64,000 nt of DNA, taken from positions 124,001 to 188,000 of the forward strand of contig NZ_PVWN01000001.1 in NCBI RefSeq assembly GCF_003003885.1. Direction: 5' to 3'. Numbering within the stretch: position 1 is the stretch's first letter; each line of letters opens with the position of its first letter. The notes below the pieces were generated by a model, which was given only the letters and a program-made list of their open reading frames with translations, searched no databases and had not been told where the DNA came from. The stretch comes from Chlorogloea sp. CCALA 695. Lineage in GTDB: Bacteria; Cyanobacteriota; Cyanobacteriia; Cyanobacteriales; Chroococcidiopsidaceae. This document shows, in pieces, positions 45,472 through 56,280 of the stretch. The position numbers were made by a program, and so were the translations under genes.

Positions 45472-46275
45472 ATGAATCAAGATAAGTTGGCATTAACAAT
45501 TGGTTGGCTTTATCCAACACTGATGAGTACCTACGGCGATCGCGGTAATGTTATCTGTATTCAAAGGCGCTGTCAGTGGCGGGGATACGATGTAAATATA
45601 TTACCTCTGGAGCGCGATGCTACCGCAGCAGATATTCACAAAGTAGATTTGCTTATTGGTGGCGGCGCTCAAGATCGGCAACAAGAGATTGTCATGCGCG
45701 ATTTGCAAGGCAGTAAAGCCGAAGCAATTAAAGTAAAAATTAATGCTGGCGTTCCTGGTGTTTTTACTTGCGGCGCACCCCAATTATTAGGGCATTACTA
45801 CGAGCCAGCGTTAGGAAAAAGGATACAGGGACTAGGGTTATTTGATTTTGTTTCGGTACATCCGGGAGAAAATGCCCGCCGTTGTATTGGTAACTTAGTT
45901 GTAGAAGTTACAGCTAATCGTTTAGCTCAAGAATTAAAAGCAATGAGCGGTACGCCTTACTTGATTGGGTTTGAAAATCATGGGGGACGAACAAAGTTAG
46001 GTAGTGTTGAAGCTTTGGGGCGCGTAGTAGCTGGATTAGGCAATAATGGCGAAGATGGAACAGAGGGGGCGTTTTATCAAAATGCGATCGCGACTTATTC
46101 TCATGGGCCTCTTTTACCAAAAAATCCAGCCCTTGCCGATTGGCTAATTCAAACCGCCTTAAAACTAAAGTACCAAGCAGATATTGGGATTGCACCTTTG
46201 GATGATACTTTAGCAACTCAAGCCAGGGAAGCAATGTTTAAAAAGTTGCATTTAAACCTCCCAGTCACAGCTTAA
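45472..46275 (+). CDS. gatD: Lipid II glutamine amidotransferase subunit GatD (CobB/CobQ-like)
   Basis: The 267-residue product is a class I glutamine amidotransferase domain of the GatD type. TIGWLYPTLMSTYGDRGNV opens it, FTCGAPQLLG holds the nucleophile Cys (about residue 101), and TYSHGPLLPKNP holds the catalytic His (about 205). GatD works with MurT to amidate D-Glu of the peptidoglycan stem. The usual murT neighbour is not next to it here: upstream is tRNA-Val and downstream is a convergent kinase gene with a 4-bp overlap at the stops. The start ATG at 45472 fits family length. Confidence 0.85.
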   Translation: MNQDKLALTIGWLYPTLMSTYGDRGNVICIQRRCQWRGYDVNILPLERDATAADIHKVDLLIGGGAQDRQQEIVMRDLQGSKAEAIKVKINAGVPGVFTCGAPQLLGHYYEPALGKRIQGLGLFDFVSVHPGENARRCIGNLVVEVTANRLAQELKAMSGTPYLIGFENHGGRTKLGSVEALGRVVAGLGNNGEDGTEGAFYQNAIATYSHGPLLPKNPALADWLIQTALKLKYQADIGIAPLDDTLATQAREAMFKKLHLNLPVTA

Positions 46276-48353
46276 CGTACAGTTTTAGTTGTCCATCGGT
46301 AGGATTGCTGACGGCTTTTTGCTCTAGTAGTAACGCGCCGAAAAACTTTTTTTGTCCGCGCTTTGACTTGGGAGTTGGTAGCTACTTTTTTACTAATTCG
46401 TACGTATTTTCTGCTACTAAAACGGGTCGCTGGGCGAGTTTTAGCAACTACTCGTCTAGGTTTGATTATGCGTTTAGTTAGAGTCGCAGGGCCAGTTCTA
46501 GTAGTTCTAGCAATTATTCGCCTGGGTTTAATTGTTCGTTTAGTTGGGGTCGCTAGGCGATTTCTAGTAGTGCTGGCAATTACTCGTCTGGGTTTGATTA
46601 TGGGTTTAGTTGGGGTTGCTGGGCGATTACTAGCAACTACTGGTCTGGGTTTGATTATGGGTTTAGTTGAAGCAGTAGCTTGTTTGGGGTATACACTGGG
46701 CTTACTTGCCGTACTCTTGGGCGATCGCCCAACTATTTTTTCGGTAAGCGAATAACTCAAGGTTTGAGTTTTGGTAGTGGTAGAAGGCAGCCTAATTACC
46801 TTTTTAGTGCTTACTGTAGCTGCCATGTAAGAACTATTTTTGGCAATTGGTGTTTGCCACTGTTTAATAGTTGCTTGCGCTTTTTGATACCCAAGGCTAG
46901 TAGAGGGAATATATTGGGCAAGAGAAATCGCTTCGTTGAGCTTTCCGGCTTGATATTTGTCTGTAGCTTGAGCCAGTATGCTGTCATACCATTGATTCAT
47001 TAGCGGTTTTGCTTGCCCGTAAGCACGACTGTTTAAGGGTAAAGAATTAACTAAAGAAGTCGCCCCTTTAAAATCAGCCTTTGCTGCTAACCTTTTTGCC
47101 TCAATCAGCTTGCATTCATGCAGAACATTTTGAGCCTCTGTATACAAGCTGGAATTACGGGTAATTGTGCCAGTGCGGACAATACACTCTGAATATTTGC
47201 CTGTAACTTTAATATTTTCTAATTGTTCTAAGGTTTGCTCAAGCTGTAAACGCGGCTGCCAATAAGTAGCGTAGCCTGCGCCTACAGCAACAATAACCGC
47301 GCCAATAGCCGCGCCAAGGGTGAGGTAGTACGGGCGACGATTAGTAGCCGCTAATCGTCCCTTGGCAGGCGAAATAATTGTTGTACTGGGTAAGTCGTTA
47401 GTTACCAGGATGGGAGAATTAAAACTTGGTTTGACACTAACAGGAAATGTCGGGGTAGTAATTCCTGTAGAGCTAGTATTTTGGGTAAATACGGGGTCTG
47501 CACTTATCTTTGTAGGCAGGTATTGCGGCGCTAATTTCTTAATTTCTGCTAAAACCTCGGTGGCGCTTTCGTAACGGTCTTTAAAGTGGTAGCGCACCAT
47601 TTTTGTAATAATTAGTGCTAAGGCATCGCTAATTTGCGCTTGTTGCTGCCACTGCAACTCTCCCGTCTCAAAGTTTTCCGCTAATTGCATGGGATACAAC
47701 CCTGTTAGCGCTTGCAGGGCGATCGCTCCCAAGGCATAGATATCGCTATTAGGGCGGGGTCTACCTCGCGCTTGTTCCATTGGCATATAACCGGGCGTAC
47801 CAATGCCTACAGTGGCAGGCATTTCTATATTAGATGTCTGGCTAAGTAATTGCGCCCAATTTTGCTTAACTGCGCCAAAATCAACTAATACTAATTTGTT
47901 GTCTTGCTGGCGTTGAATGATGTTACTCGGCTTAATATCCCGATGAATAAATCCTTGAGCGTGGATAAATACTAATATTTCTAAAATCTCGCTAACAAAT
48001 TCCCATACCTGGTTTTCTGTCCAGCGCTGACTTGGTTGCAGTTTGTTTGTTAATAATTCTCCTGGTATAAATTCTTGAACTAGGTAAAACTCTTGATTTT
48101 CTTCAAAGTAAGCAAGCAATCGCGGAATGCGATCATGATGTCCTAGTTTTTCTAAAGTTTCTGCTTCCGATTTGAATAATCTTCTCGCACTTTCCAAAAA
48201 GCTTTGGTTATTATTAGCAGGCTGGAGATGTTTCACTGCACATTGGGGATTGCCTGGTCGGTGGGTATCTTCAGCGACGTAGGTTTGACTAAAACCACCG
48301 CTTCCCAAAGTTGCAACGATTCGGTAACGTCCGCCTAACAACTTGTCAATCAT
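46272..48353 (-). CDS. Membrane-anchored Ser/Thr protein kinase with basic repeat tail
   Basis: The 693-residue product has an N-terminal Hanks-type kinase domain: GSGGFSQTY glycine loop (17-25), Lys41, HRDIKPSN (137-144), DFGAVK (158-163). A Pro/Thr-rich linker follows, then one transmembrane helix near residues 345-366 (LTLGAAIGAVIVAVGAGYATY). After helical repeats that are TPR-like (about 375-510), the C-terminal about 150 residues are strongly basic, with recurring TKPIIKPRRVIA-type units. It should phosphorylate cytosolic proteins in response to an outside or periplasmic signal. The basic tail may bind an acidic partner, nucleic acid or cell wall. ATG at 48353. Confidence 0.88.
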   Translation of the reverse strand: MIDKLLGGRYRIVATLGSGGFSQTYVAEDTHRPGNPQCAVKHLQPANNNQSFLESARRLFKSEAETLEKLGHHDRIPRLLAYFEENQEFYLVQEFIPGELLTNKLQPSQRWTENQVWEFVSEILEILVFIHAQGFIHRDIKPSNIIQRQQDNKLVLVDFGAVKQNWAQLLSQTSNIEMPATVGIGTPGYMPMEQARGRPRPNSDIYALGAIALQALTGLYPMQLAENFETGELQWQQQAQISDALALIITKMVRYHFKDRYESATEVLAEIKKLAPQYLPTKISADPVFTQNTSSTGITTPTFPVSVKPSFNSPILVTNDLPSTTIISPAKGRLAATNRRPYYLTLGAAIGAVIVAVGAGYATYWQPRLQLEQTLEQLENIKVTGKYSECIVRTGTITRNSSLYTEAQNVLHECKLIEAKRLAAKADFKGATSLVNSLPLNSRAYGQAKPLMNQWYDSILAQATDKYQAGKLNEAISLAQYIPSTSLGYQKAQATIKQWQTPIAKNSSYMAATVSTKKVIRLPSTTTKTQTLSYSLTEKIVGRSPKSTASKPSVYPKQATASTKPIIKPRPVVASNRPATPTKPIIKPRRVIASTTRNRLATPTKRTIKPRRIIARTTRTGPATLTKRIIKPRRVVAKTRPATRFSSRKYVRISKKVATNSQVKARTKKVFRRVTTRAKSRQQSYRWTTKTVR

Positions 48354-48587
48354 TGCGTTGATTCTCCAGCATTTCCGATGTATAAAAATGGGTTTTAAAA
48401 ACTAATTCTTTCCCAGCTTGTTAACAAAATAAATTTTTTGTCAAGTTTCAATTAAGCTTTATTTATAATGATAAGGTAGTAGTTTGCTACTTTAAGGCTC
48501 AGATTTTAGGTAAAAAAGAACAATTTCTTTCTAGCTCATCATAACAAATCTTTTTCGAGCTAATGTAAAACTATCTTCACAATAGCG

Positions 48588-49607
48588 ATGGCATATATTG
48601 GGATCTTTGGCGCGTTACTACAAGTTCTAATCTTTTCTGCGATCCCGCGTCCTGTACCACAAGATGTAATAGTTCAAATTGTTAAGCCCCCCGTAAAACT
48701 TGCGGCGGAGTTTTGGCAAGAAAACAAGTTGAATGTAGATACTATTAGCGGCGGTCATACAAGAGTAATACACACTGTGGCTTTTAGCCCCAATAGTCAA
48801 ACGATCGCCAGTGGAAGCGGCGACAAAACAATCAAAGTTTGGAGCCTGAATCAAAAAAAACTGGTTTACACTTTGACGGGACATTCTAAGTGGGTAAATT
48901 CTGTAACTTTTAGCCCCGATGGCAAAATGTTAGCAAGCGGTAGTGGAGATCGCACTCTCAAGCTCTGGAATTTACAAAATGGGCGACTAATTCGGACTAT
49001 TTCGGGACACTCAGACTGGGTAAGCTCGGTAGTTTTTAGCCCCGATGGTAAAACTATTGTTAGTGGTAGTGGCGATAAAACTATTAGAGTATGGAATGCC
49101 CAAAATGGGCAACTTATTCGCACACTACTAGATCAAGGGGGGGTTACTTCTGTAGCTATTAGTCCTGATGGTAAAACTATTGCAAGTGGCAGTTATCGCA
49201 ACACTGTTAAGCTGTGGGAGCAAAGTAATGGTAAATTGTTGCATACTCTTTCTGGACACTTGCGACCAATTTATGCAGTAGTTTTTAGCCCCGATGGCAA
49301 AACTATTGCCAGTAGCAGCAATCAGGGAGAAATTAGACTATGGAACCCCAAAAATGGCAAGTTACGCCACACACTTTTAGGGCATACTCGCGCGGTAAAT
49401 GCGATCGCCTTTAGTGCCAATAGTCAAACCCTTGCAAGTGGTAGTGACGATCGCACTATCAAGCTCTGGAATCCAAATAAAGGCGAACTTATCCGCACTT
49501 TAAAAGATAATTTAGATGGTATTACCTCCGTAGCTTTTAGTCCTAATGACCAAGCTTTGGGGAGTGGTAGTAGAGATAAAACTATTAAAATTTGGAGTGT
49601 GAAATAG
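48588..49607 (+). CDS. WD40 repeat protein with N-terminal membrane anchor
   Basis: The 339-residue product starts with a hydrophobic helix (about 1-22, AYIGIFGALLQVLIFSAIP). It then has seven WD40 units from about residue 54 to 339 (recurring VAFSPDGKTIASGSGDKTI and LWNPKNGKLIRTLSGH), which should form one full beta-propeller. It may be a scaffold at the membrane facing the periplasm or thylakoid lumen; the partner is unknown. It is divergent from the kinase gene with a 234-bp spacer, a pairing common for cyanobacterial signalling genes but not proof of shared function. Confidence 0.88.
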   Translation: MAYIGIFGALLQVLIFSAIPRPVPQDVIVQIVKPPVKLAAEFWQENKLNVDTISGGHTRVIHTVAFSPNSQTIASGSGDKTIKVWSLNQKKLVYTLTGHSKWVNSVTFSPDGKMLASGSGDRTLKLWNLQNGRLIRTISGHSDWVSSVVFSPDGKTIVSGSGDKTIRVWNAQNGQLIRTLLDQGGVTSVAISPDGKTIASGSYRNTVKLWEQSNGKLLHTLSGHLRPIYAVVFSPDGKTIASSSNQGEIRLWNPKNGKLRHTLLGHTRAVNAIAFSANSQTLASGSDDRTIKLWNPNKGELIRTLKDNLDGITSVAFSPNDQALGSGSRDKTIKIWSVK

Positions 49608-49687
49608 ACAAAAGGGTGAACTGTACCTTACTATACGCGCGATCGCTGCCAGCGCTATCTCCTGGGTAATCGCACTTTTTTATATTC

Positions 49688-49717
49688 TTGACAAGCCTAA
49701 CTTTATGTGCTGATAAT
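49688..49717 (+). promoter_or_regulatory. Predicted sigma70-type promoter for purA
   Basis: A consensus -35 TTGACA (49688-49693) and a -10 GATAAT (49712-49717) are separated by 18 bp. They lie 37 bp before the purA start codon. Confidence 0.55.
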
Positions 49718-49744
49718 TATAGTTTGTGAAAACATTACATCTAA

Positions 49745-51088
<1,344 letters not shown>

Positions 51089-51125
51089 ATTTAGTTAGTC
51101 AAATCGTTTATTTTAGTTGTGGATC

Positions 51126-51758
51126 ATGGAAATTACAGTTGAGTGTCAAAAACGCGCTGAAGGCAGCAAACCTAGAGCTTTACGCCGCGAGGGTTTAATT
51201 CCCGCTTCTTTGTACGGGCATAAAGGTACAGAGTCAATGATGTTGACAGTAAAAGCGAAAACCCTAGAAAAATTGTTAAAACAGGCTGGGGTAAATAGTA
51301 CCGTCGTCGATCTAAATATTCCCGATTTGTCTTGGCGTGGTAAAACTTTGTTGCGCGAAGTGCAGATTCATCCAGTTAAAAGATGGGCTTATCATGTCAG
51401 CTTTTTTGCTTTGTCGGAGCAAGCAAGTGTAGAAGTAGAAGTACCTGTTCACTTTGTGGGCGAAGCTCCGGGAGTAAAGGTAGAAGGTGGCGTTTTAGAC
51501 TTGGTGTTGATGCAGCTTGAAATCAAATGCGCCCCTGACAATATCCCCGATGCGATTGAAGTTGATATTTCTGGGCTTCATCTCAAAGATATTTTGTATG
51601 TCAGCGAACTTGTTTTACCCGCAGGAATTGTTGTTGTAGGCGATCCAGGACGTGCGGTTGCTAGTGTAATGCAGTCTACAGTTAGCGCCGAAGCAGAAGC
51701 AATTATCGAAGAAGCAGTAGCAGAGTCTGGATCTTCGGCTCCTACTCCATCAGTTTAA
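51126..51758 (+). CDS. rplY: Large ribosomal subunit protein bL25, long form (CTC type)
   Basis: The 210-residue product has the bL25 5S-rRNA-binding domain (about 1-95: [34 protein letters not shown]) and the C-terminal TL5/CTC beta domain (about 100-190: [18 protein letters not shown]). An acidic, Ala/Glu-rich tail ends it. It binds 5S rRNA in the 50S subunit. I chose the ATG at 51126; the TTG at 51117 adds only three residues. It is 37 bp downstream of purA and may be cotranscribed with it. A strong terminator follows. Confidence 0.9.
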   Translation: MEITVECQKRAEGSKPRALRREGLIPASLYGHKGTESMMLTVKAKTLEKLLKQAGVNSTVVDLNIPDLSWRGKTLLREVQIHPVKRWAYHVSFFALSEQASVEVEVPVHFVGEAPGVKVEGGVLDLVLMQLEIKCAPDNIPDAIEVDISGLHLKDILYVSELVLPAGIVVVGDPGRAVASVMQSTVSAEAEAIIEEAVAESGSSAPTPSV

Positions 51759-51783
51759 ATAATTAGATTTGCCGTATTTTACT

Positions 51784-51809
51784 ACCAGGAGTCTAACTCC
51801 TGGTTTTTT
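51784..51809 (+). terminator. Terminator after rplY
   Basis: ACCAGGAG (51784-51791) pairs with CTCCTGGT (51797-51804) around TCTAA, followed by TTTTTG. Confidence 0.88.
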
Positions 51810-51830
51810 GTTTATAAAGTGAGAGAAATA

Positions 51831-53348
51831 ATGACATTAATTGAGCAGATGTTAGAGCCGGGGTTCTATCCCCATGAAGTTATTGAGCCAATAACACTAA
51901 TTCAAACTCATGTTTCTTATGTGTTTTTGACTGGGGATTATGCCTATAAGGTGAAAAAATCTGTAAATTTTGGGTTTTTGGATTATTCAACGTTGGACTT
52001 GCGATCGCATTTTTGCCTTCAAGAGTTGGAGATGAATAAGCGCGGCGCACCGGAGCTTTATTTAGAGGTATTGCCTATAACTCAAACTGGGGATAAGTTT
52101 AACTTGAGTGGAACCGGGGAAGCGGTAGAATCCGTGCTAAAAATGCGCCAGTTTCCTCAAGGGGCGTTACTCAGCGAGATGTTTGAAAATGGGACGCTAA
52201 CCCAGTCGCATATGGAAGACTTAGGGCGGGTAGTGGCAAAATACCACGAGCAATCGCAAAGTAGCGATCGCATTCGGACTTTTGGTGAAGTTGCTCAAGT
52301 GCGCCAAGCCATTGATGAGAATTACGAACAAACCAAAAACTATATTGGCAATCCGCAAACTGAGGCGCAGTACGCGCAAACAAAGGAATATACAGATAAT
52401 TTCTTTGTCGGACGGAGTGAATTATTTAGTAGTCGCATTGAAAACAATAAAATTCGGGAGTGTCACGGCGATTTGCACTTGAGAAATATTTGTTTGTGGA
52501 ATGACAAAATTCTCTTATTTGACTGCATTGAATTTAACGAGCCGTTTCGCTTTGTCGATGTCATGTACGATGTAGCGTTTACAGTCATGGATTTGCAAGC
52601 AAGACAGCGCCCAGATTTTGGCAATGCTTTTTTAAACACTTACGCCGAGCAAACGGGCGATTGGGAAGGATTGCAAGTATTGCCTTTGTATTTGAGCCGT
52701 CAAGCTTACGTCAGAGCCAAAGTAACATCTTTTTTACTAGACGATCCGGGGATACCAGAGGCGGCAAAAGTAGAAGCGGCGGCGACAGCTAGTGGTTATT
52801 ACAAATTGGCTTGGGAGTATACTAAACCCCGTCAAGGCAAGTTAATTTTGATGTCGGGCTTGTCGGGAGCGGGTAAAAGTACCACTGCAAAGCTTTTAGC
52901 GCGGAAATTAGATGCTATTCATCTGCGATCGGATGCGGTACGCAAACATTTAGGTAATATTCCTTTATCAGAGCGTGGCGGCGAGGAGCTTTATAGCCCC
53001 GAAATGACCAAAAAAACCTACGATCGCTTGTTGGAATTAGGGGTAATGCTGGCTAATCAAGGTTTTACAGTGATTTTAGATGCCAAATACGATCGCGCGG
53101 CTTTAAGAACTAATGCTGTTGAAACTGCTATTTCTCAACAATTACCGTTGCAAATTATCCACTGTACGGCTCCTGTAGAGGTATTGCGCGATCGCTTGGC
53201 GGCTCGTCAGGGTGATATTGCCGATGCCACCGCCGACTTGTTAGAGTCTCAAATAGCACTTGCTGAAGCCTTTACGCCCCAAGAGCAGCCCTACGTGCAG
53301 ACATTGGATACTACTAAGCCTATAGAGCCACAATTGGGTAAATTATAA
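51831..53348 (+). CDS. APH-fold kinase fused to AAA-type ATP-binding domain
   Basis: The 505-residue product joins two domains. The N-terminal part (about 1-325) is an aminoglycoside-phosphotransferase-like fold, with ECHGDLHLRNICLW as catalytic loop and LLFDCIEFNE as metal site. The C-terminal part (about 335-500) is a P-loop kinase or zeta-toxin-like domain with Walker A MSGLSGAGKST and HLRSDAVRKHL. The fusion is a known cyanobacterial and proteobacterial type with unknown substrate. I chose ATG at 51831 rather than GTG at 51819. It stands alone after the rplY terminator. Confidence 0.87.
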   Translation: MTLIEQMLEPGFYPHEVIEPITLIQTHVSYVFLTGDYAYKVKKSVNFGFLDYSTLDLRSHFCLQELEMNKRGAPELYLEVLPITQTGDKFNLSGTGEAVESVLKMRQFPQGALLSEMFENGTLTQSHMEDLGRVVAKYHEQSQSSDRIRTFGEVAQVRQAIDENYEQTKNYIGNPQTEAQYAQTKEYTDNFFVGRSELFSSRIENNKIRECHGDLHLRNICLWNDKILLFDCIEFNEPFRFVDVMYDVAFTVMDLQARQRPDFGNAFLNTYAEQTGDWEGLQVLPLYLSRQAYVRAKVTSFLLDDPGIPEAAKVEAAATASGYYKLAWEYTKPRQGKLILMSGLSGAGKSTTAKLLARKLDAIHLRSDAVRKHLGNIPLSERGGEELYSPEMTKKTYDRLLELGVMLANQGFTVILDAKYDRAALRTNAVETAISQQLPLQIIHCTAPVEVLRDRLAARQGDIADATADLLESQIALAEAFTPQEQPYVQTLDTTKPIEPQLGKL

Positions 53349-53483
53349 GTTAAGGCGCGATCGCCCTAAATAAGCGTTTGGGTTGGCATTTGAGGTGCGA
53401 TTACCCAGGGGGTAGAGCTAGGAGCGATCGCTTTATAACTCAAAAAGCCCTAAAATGATTTATCCATTAAATCGCTGTAATCC

Positions 53484-54319
53484 ATGCCCAAACCCGCCGA
53501 CATTGGTACTAAACGTTTAATTAGTTTGGCTCCTAACAATTGGGTAAAGTGGGTAACGCAAATACCTGATATTGTTACCTCTGATATTCTCGATCCACAA
53601 TTTCAGTGGGTGAGCCGAGAAAGCGATGTTTTAGTTCGCGCTCAAAGTCCGCTTTAGCCGAAGAAAAGTACAATCTGCCTACCTATCCTGTATTAATTAA
53701 TATTTTAAAAGCAGGTAATACTGAGATTCCAACTTGCTATCAGTCAGACTTTGCAGGGTTAAAAGCCCGTCAAGATTATCGCGTAATTAATTTATGGGAG
53801 GTTGATGTAGAAATCGCCTTTCAAGAACCAATTTCGGCTCTAATTCCGTTTGTTCCTATACTTAAAGGTGGCGCAGAAGAATCAGTAGTGCAAAGAGCCT
53901 TGCAAATTTTACGCAGCGATCGCCAATTGAGCGAACTTGAGACAGTTATGGCTTTTTTTGCTAGTTTTGTACTAGATAGCGCGTTAATTCAGCAAATAAT
54001 GAGGTGGGATATGGCAATAATTAGCGAGTCGCCCTGGTATCAACAAATTTTGAAAGAAGGAGAACAAAGAGGTATCCAACAAGGCATTCAGCAAGGCATA
54101 CAAGAGGGCGAACAAAGAGGTATCCAACAAGGAGAGCAAAGAGGGCTATAACGGGGAATACTATTAAGTATTGAAACGGGTTTAGAACTTAAATTTGGGG
54201 CTGAAGGTTTAGCATTATTACCCGAAATAGCCCAAATTTCCGCTCTAGAGCGATTAAAAGCAATTCAACGAGAAGTAATGACTGCAAATACTTTAGAGCA
54301 ATTGCAGCAAATTATCTAA
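53484..54319 (+). pseudogene. Broken Rpn-family (PD-(D/E)XK) gene
   Basis: ATG at 53484 opens PADIGTKRLISLAPNNWVKW and SRESDVLVRAQSP, the usual start of a Rpn/DUF4351 protein. The expected next block of about 20-25 residues is missing, and the frame changes to LAEEKYNLPTYPVLINILKA, so an internal deletion has happened near 53650. The tail has a GIQQG/EQRG repeat like that of relatives. It then stops at TAA (54149-54151) in a place where the family has Gln, and the same frame continues as RGILLSIETGLELKFG to 54319. A deletion and a nonsense change together make it non-functional. Confidence 0.82.
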
Positions 54320-54320
54320 A

Positions 54321-55112
54321 CTAAGCTCCCATTCCTGAGTATTGCTTAAGTCCTTTGCGCCATAACCAGCGATTCCAAAGGAAGAAGAATCCGCCCCAGC
54401 CAAGCATTACTAAAAATCCTTGGATTATATTTACATCTTTTAAGCCAATTAGCAGCGCGGCGGGAAAATGGACTAAGTAAGGGAATGGTGTCCACAGTAA
54501 TACTTCGCGCACGCCTTGGGGAAACATCTCTAAGGGCGCAATTAGCCCCGAAAGAAACAAATACAGCAAAAACCACACGCTTTCGATTGCACTAGCTCTT
54601 TCCGTCCAAAAAGCAAATAAAGCAAAGGTATACTGAATTATAAAGCGCAAGGCAAAAGCAAAAATTGCCGCTAAAGCAAAAAGCAGAATATTACTTAAGC
54701 TGGGAATCCAAAAAGCTTGAGGATAGACAGCGAAAAATAGGGCTATCAGTGCTAAAGCAAAGGGTAAACGGGCAAACCTTTCGGAAAAATGCCCCGCGAC
54801 GTGATGCCATACGGGATCTATCGGCTGTAATAAGCGTGGTGACAGTCGCCCTTCAATGACTTCTTTTTCAAATTCCCAAATTACCCAAACAACTGTAAAT
54901 TGCCTAATTACAAACACGGCGAGAAAGTAACGAGTAAAGTCTACAGGAGTTAGCCCAAATTGTCCGCCTTGGGCTGCTTGATACCACACGCCCATCAAAA
55001 TTAACGGCAAACTACCAGATAATGCCCATAAAAATAGCTCGGCGCGATATTCCATCATGTAGGCGTAGTAAACCAAAGATAAAACCTTTGCTTTTCGCAA
55101 AACTGCCTTCAT
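54321..55112 (-). CDS. ABC-2 type permease
   Basis: The 263-residue membrane protein has six predicted helices and a VIWEFEKEVIEGRLSPRLLQP segment near residues 78-98, where a coupling helix meets the ATPase. It fits the ABC-2 family of exporters found with YbhF-like ATPases. Its ATG overlaps the ATPase stop (ATGA), so translation is coupled. Related operons often have a second permease gene after this one; none is seen here, so a homodimeric channel or a distant partner is possible. Confidence 0.85.
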   Translation of the reverse strand: MKAVLRKAKVLSLVYYAYMMEYRAELFLWALSGSLPLILMGVWYQAAQGGQFGLTPVDFTRYFLAVFVIRQFTVVWVIWEFEKEVIEGRLSPRLLQPIDPVWHHVAGHFSERFARLPFALALIALFFAVYPQAFWIPSLSNILLFALAAIFAFALRFIIQYTFALFAFWTERASAIESVWFLLYLFLSGLIAPLEMFPQGVREVLLWTPFPYLVHFPAALLIGLKDVNIIQGFLVMLGWGGFFFLWNRWLWRKGLKQYSGMGA

Positions 55113-56092
55113 GACACACCCCCAGCGTTGAAAACTCGCCCGATGATTTCCTCCACTGGGGGATCGGTTACGGTTAAGTCTACTACTTCTAATTCGGCTA
55201 ACATCTTAGCTACACTGCGAGTTAGTTCGTCACGCTCTACTAAAAATCTTACCGATTGCCCGTCTAAAGCTTTGATTTCACCGTAGGGTAATAGTTTGGC
55301 TTCTGGTATTGGATGAGCAAGTTCTATTTTTACTTCCCGACAAGGAGCAAAGTTATCAATTAATTTCTTTAAGCCGCCGTCGTATACTAATTGTCCTTGA
55401 TGAATAACGAGGACGCGATCGCACAAAGCGGTAATATCTGCCATATAGTGGCTGGTTAAAAGGATTGTTGCCCCATATTTGCTATTGTAGTCGCGCAAAA
55501 AATCCCTTACTCCTACTTGAGCATTGACATCAAGCCCTAAAGTGGGTTCATCTAAAAATAACACTTGGGGACGGTGCAACAAGGCGGCGAGAAATTCGGC
55601 TTTCATGCGTTCGCCCAAAGAAAGTTTACGCACGGGTTGCTTGAGCTTATCTTGCAGAGATAACATTTCTGTAAGCTCTCCTACACGCATTTTATATTCT
55701 CGGTCAGAAATGCCATAAATAGCAGCGTTGATTTTTAGGGAGTCTAAAGCGGGTAAATCCCAGATTAACTGTTGTTTTTGCCCCATAACTAGGGTAATTT
55801 TCTGCAAAAAGGCAGTTTTGCGCCCAAAGGGGGTATATCCAGCAACTTGTACTTTGCCGGATGAGGGATGAATTAGCCCAGTGAGCATTTTTAATGTAGT
55901 GGTTTTCCCGGCTCCATTTGCCCCCAAAAAGCCTACTACTTCCCCCGACTCAATTTGAAAGGAAACTTGTTTTACAGCGTCTACAGAGCGATAGGTACGG
56001 TGGAAAAAGTGGTTAATGGTTCCTTGCAGTCCGGGTTCTTTGATGGCGACAGGGTATACTTTGCTGAGGTTTTCAGCCTCGATAATTGGCAT
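55109..56092 (-). CDS. ABC transporter ATP-binding protein
   Basis: The 327-residue product has Walker A GANGAGKTT (56-64), Q-loop VMGQKQQLIWDLPALD, signature LSLGERMKAEFLAALL and Walker B VLFLDEPTLGLD. The N-terminal extension with KEPGLQGTINHFFHRTYRSV before the Walker A is typical for the YbhF/NatA-like exporters. A C-terminal domain (about 235-327) follows. It drives the ABC-2 permease encoded immediately downstream. The substrate is unknown: drug, polysaccharide or lipid. Confidence 0.9.
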   Translation of the reverse strand: MPIIEAENLSKVYPVAIKEPGLQGTINHFFHRTYRSVDAVKQVSFQIESGEVVGFLGANGAGKTTTLKMLTGLIHPSSGKVQVAGYTPFGRKTAFLQKITLVMGQKQQLIWDLPALDSLKINAAIYGISDREYKMRVGELTEMLSLQDKLKQPVRKLSLGERMKAEFLAALLHRPQVLFLDEPTLGLDVNAQVGVRDFLRDYNSKYGATILLTSHYMADITALCDRVLVIHQGQLVYDGGLKKLIDNFAPCREVKIELAHPIPEAKLLPYGEIKALDGQSVRFLVERDELTRSVAKMLAELEVVDLTVTDPPVEEIIGRVFNAGGVS

Positions 56093-56154
56093 AATTTGGT
56101 GATAGGCGATCGCACTAGGATTTGCAGTCTCTATTTGCTATTATGCTTAGTCTG

Positions 56155-56280
56155 CTAATCGTTTAACTTTTTTAGCCGATTAAAATAAGTGCGATCGCAA
56201 TTTGAATGCCCTGTTGGATTAGTTGTAAAAATTCCGGGAAAATTGCGCCATATTAAATAGATTTCTCCTTGGCGGGGTAA
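56155..56280 (-). pseudogene. MazF/PemK-like toxin remnant (tentative)
   Basis: Directly after the stop of the RHH antitoxin-like gene, one frame reads PRQGEIYLIWRNF. RQGEIYL is the usual start of MazF/PemK-type toxins. There is no start codon in front, and the sequence after it is no longer toxin-like and stops after 42 codons. This looks like the remains of a toxin gene, but the evidence is one short motif. Confidence 0.35.

Noticed and set aside
46363-47003. Two plus-strand frames of 130 and 107 codons
   Set aside because: They are antisense to the repeat tail and the middle of the Ser/Thr kinase, and the Leu/Val-rich reading reflects the basic repeats on the other strand.
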